This document shows, piece after piece, positions 9,655 to 19,094 of a stretch of DNA of 64,000 nt (position 1 is its first letter; each line of letters begins with the position of its first letter). The stretch is from Ignatzschineria rhizosphaerae (GTDB taxonomy: Bacteria; Pseudomonadota; Gammaproteobacteria; Cardiobacteriales; Wohlfahrtiimonadaceae), in assembly GCF_022655595.1 (NCBI RefSeq), contig NZ_CP093379.1, positions 2,740,010 to 2,804,009 of the forward strand. Direction: 5' to 3'. The translations under genes and the position numbers were made by a program. Under the pieces are notes generated by a model that was not told the DNA's origin, searched no databases, and was given only the letters and a program-made list of their open reading frames with translations.

Positions 9655-9723
9655 TGAAAACTCCTTAGTTTACAAAGTGATTCGGAAATTGTTTGAGCGG
9701 GGTTTAACTCCCGTTCTCTTGAC

Positions 9724-9801
9724 AATATCTATAATAGGAGCTTTCTCTCGATAATTCAATGAAAAGGCTTATTGAATTATCGAAAGGCTCTTATAGATAT
9801 T
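9724..9801. repeat. Long inverted repeat between rne and ahpC
   Basis: The arms at 9724-9760 and 9771-9801 pair extensively: perfect outer AATATCTATAA, an imperfect middle, and a perfect inner CGATAATTCAAT, closed by a 10-nt loop. No T tract follows the rne-side arm on the minus strand, so it may be an RNA-processing or bidirectional structure rather than a simple terminator. Confidence 0.75.
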
Positions 9802-9814
9802 CTTAATCAGAAAA

Positions 9815-12800
9815 TTACTGTTGAGGAGTGCTGTTTTTTACAGGTTCTTCGGCATTTTCTGGTGCAGCTTTAGTCACATTTTCTGTATTTTCTACTATGG
9901 CTTCACCTTTAGCAGTCGCTTGAGGCGCTGTTACCTGCTCTGAAGTTGTATCTACTTTGACGCTTTTAGATTCATGAGTCTCAACGTGAATTGATTCTGT
10001 TTGAACCGATTTTGTATCATTAGATTTCGCTTCAGTAACCTTAGCTTCTACAGCTTCGTGAGCGATGTTAATTTCCGTATTTTCTTTAACCTCAACTGCT
10101 TTGTCAGAAATCTCTTCTACCTCTGCTAAAGCTTCTTTTTCAGCTGGTTGGATAACAGAATCAGGAATCATTGCATTGATATCTAGCTCTGTTGTGGTTT
10201 CACTATTAGCTTCTGAAATTGCTTCGCTCTTCGCAGTTTCAGCTTTAGTTGGGGCTTCTTTTGCTTGTGCCGTAGGCTCCTCTGATCCTGAAACATTTAC
10301 CGCCTCTTTTGTTGGGATGTTTTTTTCTGTTTCAGTATGATCACTCACGACTTTTTTCTCAGTTGTCGTTTGAGTATTTTCATTGGTTTCAGCGGCTACT
10401 CTTGGGCGTCTTTCGCGAGGTTTTCTTGGTTCGCGTGGCGTGCGAGGCTTCTCATTTTTAGGTGTTTCTACCTGGCTTTCTGAAGTATTTGCATCGCTAT
10501 CTGAAGTTTGGGCGTTATTAACTGCTTGATCTTCGGTAACTTCAGCTTTTGCAACACGAGGGCGGCCTTTGCGAATAGTTCTTTCGCGGGTCTCTTCACC
10601 GACTTTGACTTCGATAATCTCTTCGCCTTTATCATTGGTTACAACCGGTGTTTCAACCTTGCGATTATTGCGGCGATTACGTTGTTGGCGCGGCGCTCTC
10701 TCTTCTGTTTCAATTACTTCACTATTTTTTGAGGTTTCCTCTTCTACAGCTGGGTTATTGTCTTGGGATTTGCGAGCATTACGATTTCTTTCACGTTGCT
10801 GTTCGCGTTGATCTTGGTTTTCACCTTGATTTTCACGATCATTGCCGCGGTTACGACGATCATTTTGACGTTGGTTATCACGTTGATGATTATCGCGAGT
10901 TTCACGTTCTTGGGTCACCTCTTTGCCTTTTTGCTCACGAGCTTGAGAATCTTGTCCATTTTCTTGGGCTTGATTGGCATTTTGGCGTTGATTGCGGCGC
11001 TGATTTTGATTATTTCTTTCATCACGGTTTTGGTTATTATTGCGACGATTATGACGTTGCTGACCTTGTTGCTCCGTTTGAGATCCATTTTCTTGATTAA
11101 ATGCCGCATTACTATCAACTTCACGCTCGATAGTCTCAATAGTATTGCGACTAGGATGATTGTGACGTTGATTACGTTGACGCTGATTATTATTGCGAGG
11201 ACGTTGGTTTTGGCTGTTTTTAGAACGATTGTTATTACGGCGCTGATCTTTTGATGAGCGTTTTTTATCTTTTTGCTTCTCGTTATTATCGGACGCGTTA
11301 TTGCCCAATAAGTTTTTGAAGAAGGTGATGAGTGAAGTAAAAATACCTTCTGATTTTTCAGCTTCTTTGACCTCTACCTTTTCAGCCGTTTTAGGTGGCG
11401 GAGCGATAGGAGAAATTCCTGATACAGCCGGTTTTTCCATTAGCTTTTTATTCTGAATGACAGCTTGGTTACGAATATCATCAATAGTTAGTTCTTCTTT
11501 GATGATATGGTTTTCACTATCTAAACCCGTCTCTTCATCATTGACACGATAACGAGTGATATGGAAATGCGGGGTTTCAAAGTTTGAATCAGGAATGACA
11601 ATCACGCGAACTTTAAGGCGAGTTTCAATATCTTCCACATCTGAGCGTTTTTCATTAAGAAGATAGACAGCCACATTAACAGGTACTTGAATCACTAATT
11701 CTGAAGTACGCTCTTTTAAGCACTCTTCTTCAATAATGCGTAAAATGCCAAGTGCGAGTGATTTTGTATCACGAATTGTTCCTTGACCTTCGCATCGAGG
11801 ACAAACAATATGCGAGGTTTCATCAAGAGAAGGGCGAAGACGCTGACGTGACATCTCAAGAAGACCAAATCGAGAGATCTGTCCCACTTGAATACGAGCA
11901 CGGTCTGATGCTAGGGCGTCATGAAGTGCACCTTCTACTTTACGTTGGTTTTTGCTATCGAGCATGTCGATAAAGTCGATTACGATGAGGCCACCAAGGT
12001 CTCTTAATTTTAGTTGGCGTGCAATCTCTTCAGCGGCTTCAATATTTGTATTAAGCGCTGTATCTTCAATATCCGCCCCTTTTGTTGAGCGGCCTGAGTT
12101 AATATCAATTGAGACTAATGCTTCTGTATGGTCAAATACAAGCGCCCCGCCAGAGGGTAATCTGACGTTACGCTCATAAGCTGTTTGAATTTGTGACTCT
12201 ACTTGGAAACGTGTAAAGAGCGGGATTTGATCATCATAGAGTTTAATCTTATCGCCAATTTGCGGCATGATGTTATTAATGAATACTTCCGCTTCTTTAA
12301 AGACCGTTTCATCATCAATAAGAATTTCGCCAATATCACTACGATAATAATCACGAAGTGCCCGAATAATGATATTGCTCTCTTGGAAGATTAAGAGCGG
12401 CGCTGGGCGTTTACCGGCATCAATAATGGCTTCCCAAAGCATGATGAGATAGTCAAGATCCCACTGGAGCTCTTCTGCCGTGCGGCCCATCCCTGCGGTG
12501 CGAACAATAAGTCCCATCTCATCTGGAACCGTTAATGCCGCCATCGCATCACGTATTTCAGCACGGTTTTTGCCGGAGATACGGCGGGAAACTCCACCTG
12601 CTCTTGGGTTATTTGGCATTAAAACGAGATAACGGCCAGCAAGAGAGATAAAGGTTGTTAAAGCTGCACCCTTATTGCCACGCTCTTCACGTTCAACTTG
12701 GATAATGAGCTCTAAGCCCTCTTCTAGTTGGTCTTTAATCGCGATTGAGTGATCACCACTATTTTTGAAATACTCTCTAGAGATCTCTTTAAATGGTAAG

Positions 12801-13000
12801 AACCCGTGACGCTCTGAACCATAATCAACAAAGCAAGCTTCGAGAGATGGTTCAATACGGGTAATTTTCCCTTTATAAATATTCGCTTTTTTCTGTTTAG
12901 TTGCGACATTTTCAATGTCTAAATCATATAAATGTTGTCCATCGACAAGGGCAACTCGCATTTCTTCTTGCTGAGTTGCGTTAATTAGCATCCGCTTCAT
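9815..13000 (-). CDS. rne: Ribonuclease E
   Basis: Essential endoribonuclease for mRNA decay and rRNA/tRNA maturation and scaffold of the degradosome. It is 1061 aa. It has an N-terminal S1 domain ([20 protein letters not shown]), the RNase E/G catalytic core with the DNase I-like segment [14 protein letters not shown] and VIDFIDML for Mg2+ binding, and a zinc-link CPRCEGQG (~residue 405). A long disordered C-terminal half is rich in Arg, Asn, Gln and Glu (~560-860) with a further acidic/Thr-rich tail. The length separates it from RNase G. A 200-bp leader upstream could be autoregulatory as in enterics. Confidence 0.96.
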   Translation of the reverse strand: MKRMLINATQQEEMRVALVDGQHLYDLDIENVATKQKKANIYKGKITRIEPSLEACFVDYGSERHGFLPFKEISREYFKNSGDHSIAIKDQLEEGLELIIQVEREERGNKGAALTTFISLAGRYLVLMPNNPRAGGVSRRISGKNRAEIRDAMAALTVPDEMGLIVRTAGMGRTAEELQWDLDYLIMLWEAIIDAGKRPAPLLIFQESNIIIRALRDYYRSDIGEILIDDETVFKEAEVFINNIMPQIGDKIKLYDDQIPLFTRFQVESQIQTAYERNVRLPSGGALVFDHTEALVSIDINSGRSTKGADIEDTALNTNIEAAEEIARQLKLRDLGGLIVIDFIDMLDSKNQRKVEGALHDALASDRARIQVGQISRFGLLEMSRQRLRPSLDETSHIVCPRCEGQGTIRDTKSLALGILRIIEEECLKERTSELVIQVPVNVAVYLLNEKRSDVEDIETRLKVRVIVIPDSNFETPHFHITRYRVNDEETGLDSENHIIKEELTIDDIRNQAVIQNKKLMEKPAVSGISPIAPPPKTAEKVEVKEAEKSEGIFTSLITFFKNLLGNNASDNNEKQKDKKRSSKDQRRNNNRSKNSQNQRPRNNNQRQRNQRHNHPSRNTIETIEREVDSNAAFNQENGSQTEQQGQQRHNRRNNNQNRDERNNQNQRRNQRQNANQAQENGQDSQAREQKGKEVTQERETRDNHQRDNQRQNDRRNRGNDRENQGENQDQREQQRERNRNARKSQDNNPAVEEETSKNSEVIETEERAPRQQRNRRNNRKVETPVVTNDKGEEIIEVKVGEETRERTIRKGRPRVAKAEVTEDQAVNNAQTSDSDANTSESQVETPKNEKPRTPREPRKPRERRPRVAAETNENTQTTTEKKVVSDHTETEKNIPTKEAVNVSGSEEPTAQAKEAPTKAETAKSEAISEANSETTTELDINAMIPDSVIQPAEKEALAEVEEISDKAVEVKENTEINIAHEAVEAKVTEAKSNDTKSVQTESIHVETHESKSVKVDTTSEQVTAPQATAKGEAIVENTENVTKAAPENAEEPVKNSTPQQ

Positions 13001-13126
13001 TGTTTCTCCGATAGAGAAATAGAGATATTAAAAGCGATAGGCTCTTATATGTGTAGTCGTTAAGAGTCGTATCTGAAGATCTCTATTGCTCAAAAGTTAT
13101 TATTTATTATTTACAAATGCAGATGA

Positions 13127-13160
13127 AGCCCAAGAGACAATTGTCCGGTGGGCTAGATCA
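13127..13160. other. Hairpin in the rne upstream region
   Basis: GCCCA and TGGGC flank an inner palindrome GACAATTGTC at about 13130-13154. It lies between the TPR lipoprotein gene and rne, on the likely rne leader side. No U tract follows on the minus strand, so it could be leader structure or a weak terminator. Confidence 0.3.
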
Positions 13161-13207
13161 AGCTTACGTTTTAAATTAATTAAAATTATTAAATTATCAT
13201 ACGCGAT

Positions 13208-13906
13208 CTAGTTGCCAGCTGATCGGGCGCTCTGTGCCGCGGTGATAATTTGACGGTTTCGCTTAATGAGATCTTCGTTTTTCGTAAAGCTAATAGATTT
13301 ATTGGCCATTTGTTCTGCAGCGGCATAATTCTTCTGGTGAAGACGAATTTGTGCTAAATCGTACCAAATACTCGCATTTCTAGGCTCTAAGCGCACTGCT
13401 CTTTCAAGAGAGCTAGCAGCTTTATCTAGGCGATTTTCTTGTACGGCTTTGCGGGCGTCATCAAGAAGAACTTTGACTGCATTTCCGCCACTAGGTGCCG
13501 GAGGGGGAGTTTGCGTTCCAGTTGCTGCTTGAGTAGGAGGAGTTGCTGTCGCTACGTCATATCCTCGGGGTGCTGGTGAATGATTATTCACAGCCGCAGG
13601 AGTGTGTGCTTGCTGTGCATTATTATTCACCGCAGGCCATTGCTCATTTGCCGAGTTTGTAGGGAAGACAGGGTTTCCACCTGGATTTTGTTGGGGTTGA
13701 TTTCCCAAAAATCCTACCTCATTACTTTGAGGTGCTTGAACAGGAGGGGTATCTTGTAACGCATAAGCTTTTGTAGCACCTTCATTAGAAAATGAAGGAT
13801 GATATGGTTGGCCATCTACAGGGCGAACACGAGCACCTTGTGGCGCAGTGCTAGCACATGCAGTTAATACTAAAAGGCTTATTAAAAAAATGGTATTTCT
13901 TTTCAC
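13208..13906 (-). CDS. TPR-repeat lipoprotein
   Basis: Predicted lipoprotein of about 232 aa. I prefer the GTG start at 13906, which has AAGGA eight bases upstream and yields a clean signal VKRNTIFLISLLVLTAC with a lipobox Cys; an upstream ATG at 13936 would add ten residues. A Pro/Gln/Asn-rich linker (~25-140) precedes two TPR-like helices pairs (VLLDDARKAVQENRLDKAA then RNASIWYDLAQIRLHQKNY). It lies just downstream of the PBP1b gene in the same direction, suggesting an envelope role with it, which is inference. Confidence 0.8.
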   Translation of the reverse strand: MKRNTIFLISLLVLTACASTAPQGARVRPVDGQPYHPSFSNEGATKAYALQDTPPVQAPQSNEVGFLGNQPQQNPGGNPVFPTNSANEQWPAVNNNAQQAHTPAAVNNHSPAPRGYDVATATPPTQAATGTQTPPPAPSGGNAVKVLLDDARKAVQENRLDKAASSLERAVRLEPRNASIWYDLAQIRLHQKNYAAAEQMANKSISFTKNEDLIKRNRQIITAAQSARSAGN

Positions 13907-14014
13907 GAAAATATCCTTAAACAAATTCTGTTGCATGATGATTAGTTATGCATAAATAGAAGCTCTAATTTATCATAGATTAATGGAGTAATACAGTAGG
14001 AGTTATTACTCATG

Positions 14015-16369
14015 CTATTCAAAAATAAAGCCTCCTGAGTCTGGGGTTGCTGGCAAGTAATAACATTCACTTGTATAGCTAGGTTGATACCCTCTAATAA
14101 AGGGTAGGGTACGAATCTTTGTATCGGCACATTTCTCTCTTGGTGGAAGCAGCCCTGTAGAGAGATCTACAGCAACATCAATAATATCGCCTGGCTTTTC
14201 TAACGAGATACTCTCAAGATGTAGGTTTTTCATTGCATTTGCCCAAATTGGGAGCGCTCCGCGAGTACCTGTTAATCGGTTAATAGGTTTGTTGTCATCA
14301 CGACCAACCCAAGTAACGGCGGTGTAGTTGCCGGTAAATCCAGCAAACCAGCTATCGCGATAGTCATTGGTTGTTCCTGTTTTCGCAGCCATACGAATGT
14401 TACCTACGCTATGGCGAACAGAACCAGCGGTTCCTTGGTTCACAACATCGATCATCGCTTGAGTAATGAGATAGTTTGGCGCAGGTTCTACCGCTTGAAT
14501 AGGATCAACTTCTGCTTGTGCTAAAAGATTGCTATTGCTGTCAGTTACTTCTCTAATAGCTCTTAAGGGTGTGTAATAACCGGCATTTGCAATCGTTGAG
14601 TAGATTTGGGCAACTTCTAATGGTGGTAAATCTACAGATCCTAAAAGGGATGCAGGAACTGCCGGCAAGTTATATTGCACAGGGTTTACGCCAAGACGGT
14701 AAAGTGTGTCGATCACATTTTCTAAACCAATATCCATCCCTACTCTAATCACCGGTAGGTTATATGATTTAGCAAGGGCAGTAATTAGTGGTACCCAGCC
14801 GTGAAGGCGTCTATCGTAGTTATTGGGCTCCCATTTTTTGCCGCCAATAGATAAACTGACCTTTTGCGCATCATCTAAAGGCGTTGCCAGTGAGTAGCGG
14901 CTCGGCTCTTCTAAGGCTCTTAAATAGATAAAAGGTTTTACTAAAGATCCGATAGGACGATTGGTATTGAGCGCACGATTAAATCCTGCCATACGAACGT
15001 TTCTATCACCCACAATAGCGGCGATTTCACCGGTATTATTCTTGGCGATAACAATCGCACCCTGGAGAATTGGTTCGCGCATTCCACGATCTTTCTCAAT
15101 TTGTGCTAGTGATTCCATCACTGATTTCTCTGCATAATCTTGTGCGATCGGGTCTAGCGTTGTAAAGATGCGTAGCCCCCCAGAGTTTAGTTGATCTGCA
15201 CTATATTGCGTTCTAAGTTGCTTATGAACAAGTTCAATAAATGCTGGGAATTTTGTATTCGCTGGTGGTGGGTTTTCTAAAATACGAAGTGGCTCTGCTT
15301 TAACGAGCGCTGCATCTTCAGCGCCTAATAGATTTTGTTCAACTAACACATCGATAATTAGATTACGGCGTTTAATCGCAATTTCAGGATTACGGCGTGG
15401 ATTGTAGCGGCTTGGGCTTGGAATGACGGCAACAAGTGTTGCAATTTCACCAATAGAGAGCTCGTTGACAGGTTTTCCAAAGAAGAACTCAGATGCTAAA
15501 CCAAAACCGTGAATCGCACGATCACCATCTTGTGAAAGATAGATTTCATTGACGTATGCTTCAAGAATTTCATCTTTTTCAAAACGCCAATCTAAAACGA
15601 TGGAGTAAAACATCTCTTGGATTTTACGTTTAATCGTTTTATCAGGAGTTAAGAAGTAGTTCTTAGTGAGTTGCTGCGTTAAGGTTGATCCTCCTTGAAC
15701 GTTACCACCGGCTCTAAAGTTGGTAATAATTGCTCGTATAATCCCCTTGGGATTGATTCCAAAGTGTTGATAGTAAGCACGATCTTCCATTGCTAATAAT
15801 GTATCTATCAGCATGGGGGGAATCTCTTCTCGTTTTAGAAGGATTCTATCTTCATTATGTGAAGGATAGATCGATGCGATTAAGAGCGGCTCAATACGTG
15901 TTAAAGAGATCTCTTCATCAGAACTTAGATCTTTGATGTTCGTAATTTTATTTTTGTTAAAACTAATTCTAAAAGTCTTAGGTGTTTCTATACCATCGCT
16001 ATAGGTAAATGGTCTTGTATGCACGCCAATAGTATTATTGGTCGTGTCATGATAGTAAGTTCCAGGTTGAGATAGCGATTTAGAGGGGCGATAGATAATC
16101 CACTCTAATTCTTGAACCATATCTTTAGGTTTTAAATCTTGACCTACAAATAACTCAAGAGGTCTTGCGTAAACTCTAGCAGGAAGCGACCATTGACGAT
16201 TGGTAAATTCAGGGGTGACTTCTTGGTCTGCTTTAATAATAAAGTAACCAAAGATCGGCAATGTAATGAGCGCAACAATCACAATCACTGAGATTACAAG
16301 TCGCATTAAGTATGCGATCGCGCGATTGACTCGTTCACCTGTGGTGAGATGTTTCTTTTTTTCTTTCAT
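14015..16369 (-). CDS. mrcB: Bifunctional penicillin-binding protein 1B
   Basis: Class A PBP that polymerises glycan strands and cross-links peptides. It is 784 aa. One transmembrane helix (~22-45) is followed by a UB2H-like region. The glycosyltransferase domain has EDRAYYQHFGINPKG and GGSTLTQQLTKNYFL. The transpeptidase domain has SLVK (nucleophile Ser), SYN and KTGTTN. The UB2H-like region and overall length favour PBP1B over PBP1A or 1C. The TPR lipoprotein gene follows after 108 bp. Confidence 0.93.
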   Translation of the reverse strand: MKEKKKHLTTGERVNRAIAYLMRLVISVIVIVALITLPIFGYFIIKADQEVTPEFTNRQWSLPARVYARPLELFVGQDLKPKDMVQELEWIIYRPSKSLSQPGTYYHDTTNNTIGVHTRPFTYSDGIETPKTFRISFNKNKITNIKDLSSDEEISLTRIEPLLIASIYPSHNEDRILLKREEIPPMLIDTLLAMEDRAYYQHFGINPKGIIRAIITNFRAGGNVQGGSTLTQQLTKNYFLTPDKTIKRKIQEMFYSIVLDWRFEKDEILEAYVNEIYLSQDGDRAIHGFGLASEFFFGKPVNELSIGEIATLVAVIPSPSRYNPRRNPEIAIKRRNLIIDVLVEQNLLGAEDAALVKAEPLRILENPPPANTKFPAFIELVHKQLRTQYSADQLNSGGLRIFTTLDPIAQDYAEKSVMESLAQIEKDRGMREPILQGAIVIAKNNTGEIAAIVGDRNVRMAGFNRALNTNRPIGSLVKPFIYLRALEEPSRYSLATPLDDAQKVSLSIGGKKWEPNNYDRRLHGWVPLITALAKSYNLPVIRVGMDIGLENVIDTLYRLGVNPVQYNLPAVPASLLGSVDLPPLEVAQIYSTIANAGYYTPLRAIREVTDSNSNLLAQAEVDPIQAVEPAPNYLITQAMIDVVNQGTAGSVRHSVGNIRMAAKTGTTNDYRDSWFAGFTGNYTAVTWVGRDDNKPINRLTGTRGALPIWANAMKNLHLESISLEKPGDIIDVAVDLSTGLLPPREKCADTKIRTLPFIRGYQPSYTSECYYLPATPDSGGFIFE

Positions 16370-16644
16370 AGGGATAGATACAACCAGCTGAAAAGTGAAG
16401 AGTGGTAGAAGCTATGATAAAAATCAATTTTTTCTACGCTCTTATATGTTAGGAGAAACCTTAAATTTTCGTTGTCAGACATTAATATTCTGATGCAAGA
16501 TCGCATTATATAAGATAGTTACCTCAATGAAAAATATAGTTTCCATTGCTTTCAGTTGTAGCATTTTTAAAAAGATCGGGTTAATCTAGAGCAATAAATG
16601 AGCCTATCACAGTATATTGATCCATTAGAGGTAATATTAAAGCA
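16370..16644. promoter_or_regulatory. Divergent promoter region mrcB / corC
   Basis: A 275-bp AT-rich gap between divergent genes must carry both promoters. No ORF or strong operator repeat is seen. Confidence 0.4.
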
Positions 16645-17478
16645 ATGGCTGAAGAAGGAAGTAGGAAAGGCGAGTCTTGGTTGCAACGACTAGGATTCGA
16701 TAAAAATAGAGATATAAGTGTTGAGAGATTAATTCAAGATTGTGAAGCAGCAAGGGTTGAAGGATTAATCAGTGATGATGCGGCAGAAATGGTTCGGGCA
16801 ATTATTGCCGGATCTGACCAAATTGTCAGAGATATCATGGTCCCTCGTGCAAAGATGATTACAATTGCGATTGATGATCAGCCAGAAGAGATTCTAAAAC
16901 GAATCATTGAGTCTGGGCATTCACGTTTCCCTGTGTTATCTGAAAATCATGAAGAGATTATGGGCGTTTTATTATCAAAAGATTTGCTGCCTTATGTGGG
17001 GGCAAAGACGTTAGATATTAAATCATTGATCCGCCCAGTAGAGTATGTGCCTGAAGGGAAGTTTGTGACAGCGCTGATTAATGATTTTCGAAATAAACGC
17101 ACACATCTTGCATTAGTAGTTGATGAGTATGGTTCTGTCTCAGGGCTTATTACGATTGAAGATCTATTAGAGCAGATTGTTGGCGATATAGATGATGAGC
17201 ATGATCGTGCGGAAGAACCAAAAGAGCTGGTAAAAGTGGTGGGCGAAAATCTTTTTGTGATTAATGCCTTAATTCCCTTAGAGGAGTTTAATACCTATTT
17301 TAAACGAGATTTTGATGAAGAAGATGTGGAGACTTTAAGTGGTCTGATCATGAAAAATGCCGGTAGTTTACCTGCAGAAAATGATGTGGTAGAGATTGAG
17401 GATATGTGCTTTAAGATTCTTCCCTTTACCGGTAATTACATCAATAGCGTTGAATTATCATTTAAAGAGGTCGCTTAA
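16645..17478 (+). CDS. corC: CorC/HlyC family CBS-domain protein
   Basis: Cytosolic CBS-pair protein related to E. coli CorC/YbeX, linked to magnesium/cobalt efflux. It is 277 aa. It begins with the family motif VRDIMVPRAKMITI at the start of the CBS pair, has VDEYGSVSGLITIEDLLEQIVG at the end of the second CBS, and finishes with a CorC/HlyC transporter-associated domain (~200-275). In many gammaproteobacteria it sits with ybeY; here it is followed by an unrelated Imm51-like gene. Confidence 0.88.
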   Translation: MAEEGSRKGESWLQRLGFDKNRDISVERLIQDCEAARVEGLISDDAAEMVRAIIAGSDQIVRDIMVPRAKMITIAIDDQPEEILKRIIESGHSRFPVLSENHEEIMGVLLSKDLLPYVGAKTLDIKSLIRPVEYVPEGKFVTALINDFRNKRTHLALVVDEYGSVSGLITIEDLLEQIVGDIDDEHDRAEEPKELVKVVGENLFVINALIPLEEFNTYFKRDFDEEDVETLSGLIMKNAGSLPAENDVVEIEDMCFKILPFTGNYINSVELSFKEVA

Positions 17479-17515
17479 ATTAAGCGATTATAAAGTATTA
17501 ATTAGGATTAAAAAA

Positions 17516-17866
17516 ATGGGTATGTCAGAGTCATTGAAGCCATTTCACATATTGCAGCATGATATGGGAAAGTCATCTTTTTTCTTTATGGCAGATGCTT
17601 TTTATAATGAGCCTGTGATGGATCTATTAGCTAAAAAGTGTGGCATTGAGAAAGATGACTTTAATGGTTATGCTTGGAAACGTATTGTAGAAAGTTTTGT
17701 AACTCAGGAGCTTCCGGCAGAGATAGATAAGCTATAATTTGATCCAGAGGCGGAGATGTTCTCAATGATTGCGGAAGATCGTGCGCTTTTAATAAATATC
17801 GCGCGTCACTTTCGGGAATTTCTACAAGATGATTTGCGTATTAAGGCGCTTTTTTCAAAAGCGTAA
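17516..17866 (+). pseudogene. Imm51-like immunity protein, interrupted by an in-frame stop
   Basis: Two segments in the same frame, 17516-17737 and 17738-17866, are separated only by a TAA. Read through, they give a ~115-aa protein with the Imm51 layout: a central NGYAWKRIVESF helix and the conserved FDPEAEMFSM motif directly after the stop. The residue before FDPEA is often acidic in this family, so TAA could derive from GAA by one substitution. The ATG at 17516 follows AGGATT. No polymorphic toxin gene is nearby, so it may be an orphan immunity gene that has decayed. Family call is from memory of the motif. Confidence 0.65.
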
Positions 17867-17908
17867 TTCGTATTATTGGTTAAAAGTTTATCAAATGGTG
17901 ATATCAGT

Positions 17909-17937
17909 TTGACAGATCTATAATCTTCGCTTAATAT
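17909..17937 (+). promoter_or_regulatory. Sigma-70 promoter of tRNA-Asn
   Basis: Consensus -35 TTGACA (17909-17914) and -10 TAATAT (17932-17937), with an ideal 17-bp spacer, 13 bp before the mature tRNA. Confidence 0.85.
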
Positions 17938-17950
17938 AGCAATCCTTAAT

Positions 17951-18027
17951 TCCTCGATAGCTCAGTTGGTAGTAGCACTTGACTGTTAATCAAGGGGTCC
18001 CTGGTTCGAGCCCAGGTCGAGGAGCCA
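17951..18027 (+). tRNA. tRNA-Asn (anticodon GTT)
   Basis: 77 nt including encoded CCA. Acceptor stem TCCTCGA/TCGAGGA, anticodon stem CTTGA/TCAAG with loop CTGTTAA, T arm CCTGG/CCAGG with TTCGAGC loop, and discriminator G. The D arm is odd: GCTC is followed by a nine-base loop and TAGC instead of the expected GAGC, leaving a C-T mismatch or a bulged T. A terminator follows. Confidence 0.96.
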
Positions 18028-18035
18028 AATTAAGA

Positions 18036-18068
18036 AGCCTGAATCTCACAAAGATTCGGGCTTTTTGT
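18036..18068 (+). terminator. Terminator after tRNA-Asn
   Basis: Stem AGCCTGAATCT/AGATTCGGGCT followed by TTTTTG. Confidence 0.88.
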
Positions 18069-18136
18069 TTTTAAGGTTCTTGTTTGAAGTCTTGAGGGAT
18101 CGATAGCTGTAGATAAATATCGAATTTAGGTAGTTT

Positions 18137-19087
18137 ATGAAAAAATATCTCCAATTGCTCTGTTTCACCGCTCTATTCGTCATGCTATTACCGGTATTTG
18201 CGAATGATAAACGTGAGATTAAGATATTAAGGCAGACACCATCGGCATTAGATCGGGCGATTAGTGATCATCTATGCGTAAGCTATGAAGTGATTCACCC
18301 TTATCATCGCTGTAAAGAAGCCTATTTTGAACCAGGAAAGCTCACTCGAAAAGAGCGTGCAGAGTATGATTTTATTATTACCTCCGAGCAATTTTTTAAT
18401 GAAAAACTGAAACGAGATTTTCAATTAGTGCTGCCGTTATACCATCAAGCATTTACGGTGGTAACACGAGGGATTGATGAAGTTAGTCTTTTTAAACCGG
18501 GGATGAAATATGGCGTTTTACAACAAAAAGCGCAGGAAAATGTGCTCTCGGAAGTATTGAAAGCCATGAGTGTGGATGAGCGAAAATTATCGGTAGAGCA
18601 TCTAGAATCTCAGGATTTAGTCGATCGTTTTTGTAGTTTTGATTTGAATGTTGCGTTTGTTATTGGTGCACATCCTAATAAGATTGTCCGCCAATTAAAT
18701 ACGCTCTGTGATGGTGAGCCTATTTCTATTGTGCAAGAACTTCCTAAAAACTTTTTCCAAAGGCATCGTTATTTTTATCAAACCCATGTTCCTAAAGAGC
18801 TCTATTGGCGTCTACCTAACGATATTGAAACATTGAGTGTCCGTTATCTATTAGCGGTGAATAAATCGATGGATGAAGCAGATCTAGATGAGTTAATGGA
18901 TAGTTTTATTAATGAGCTTGAATATAATAGTAGTTTGCCAATCACAGAGGCTTCAATTTTATTAAATTACAATAATCTTCAAACGCCTTTACATGAAGTG
19001 GGTGATGAATTAATGGAAGAATTGCAAGAAGAACAGGCATCAAAGCAAGCTGATTTAGAAGAGAAACAAAATGAAGGTATGTTATAA
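18137..19087 (+). CDS. Periplasmic substrate-binding-like protein
   Basis: 316-aa exported protein. A signal peptide (residues ~1-22) ends at VFAND. The mature part resembles TAXI/NMT1-like solute-binding folds: a beta-alpha start (REIKILRQTPSALDRAI), paired cysteines in HLCVSYEVIHPYHRC, and a C-terminal acidic coiled tail (EELQEEQASKQADLEEK). No permease is adjacent. The ligand is unknown and a non-transport role is possible. Confidence 0.6.
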   Translation: MKKYLQLLCFTALFVMLLPVFANDKREIKILRQTPSALDRAISDHLCVSYEVIHPYHRCKEAYFEPGKLTRKERAEYDFIITSEQFFNEKLKRDFQLVLPLYHQAFTVVTRGIDEVSLFKPGMKYGVLQQKAQENVLSEVLKAMSVDERKLSVEHLESQDLVDRFCSFDLNVAFVIGAHPNKIVRQLNTLCDGEPISIVQELPKNFFQRHRYFYQTHVPKELYWRLPNDIETLSVRYLLAVNKSMDEADLDELMDSFINELEYNSSLPITEASILLNYNNLQTPLHEVGDELMEELQEEQASKQADLEEKQNEGML

Positions 19088-19094
19088 GCTGATG

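Noticed and set aside
9709-9740. Plus-strand promoter TTGACA...TATAAT near 9719
   Set aside because: The spacing between the two hexamers is only about five bases and the sequence belongs to the inverted repeat.
10065-11254. Several long plus-strand frames opposite rne
   Set aside because: They mirror the low-complexity Arg/Asn/Gln-rich C-terminal half of RNase E; their composition (runs of Ile/Thr/Leu or Asp/His/Tyr) is an artefact of the repeated codons.
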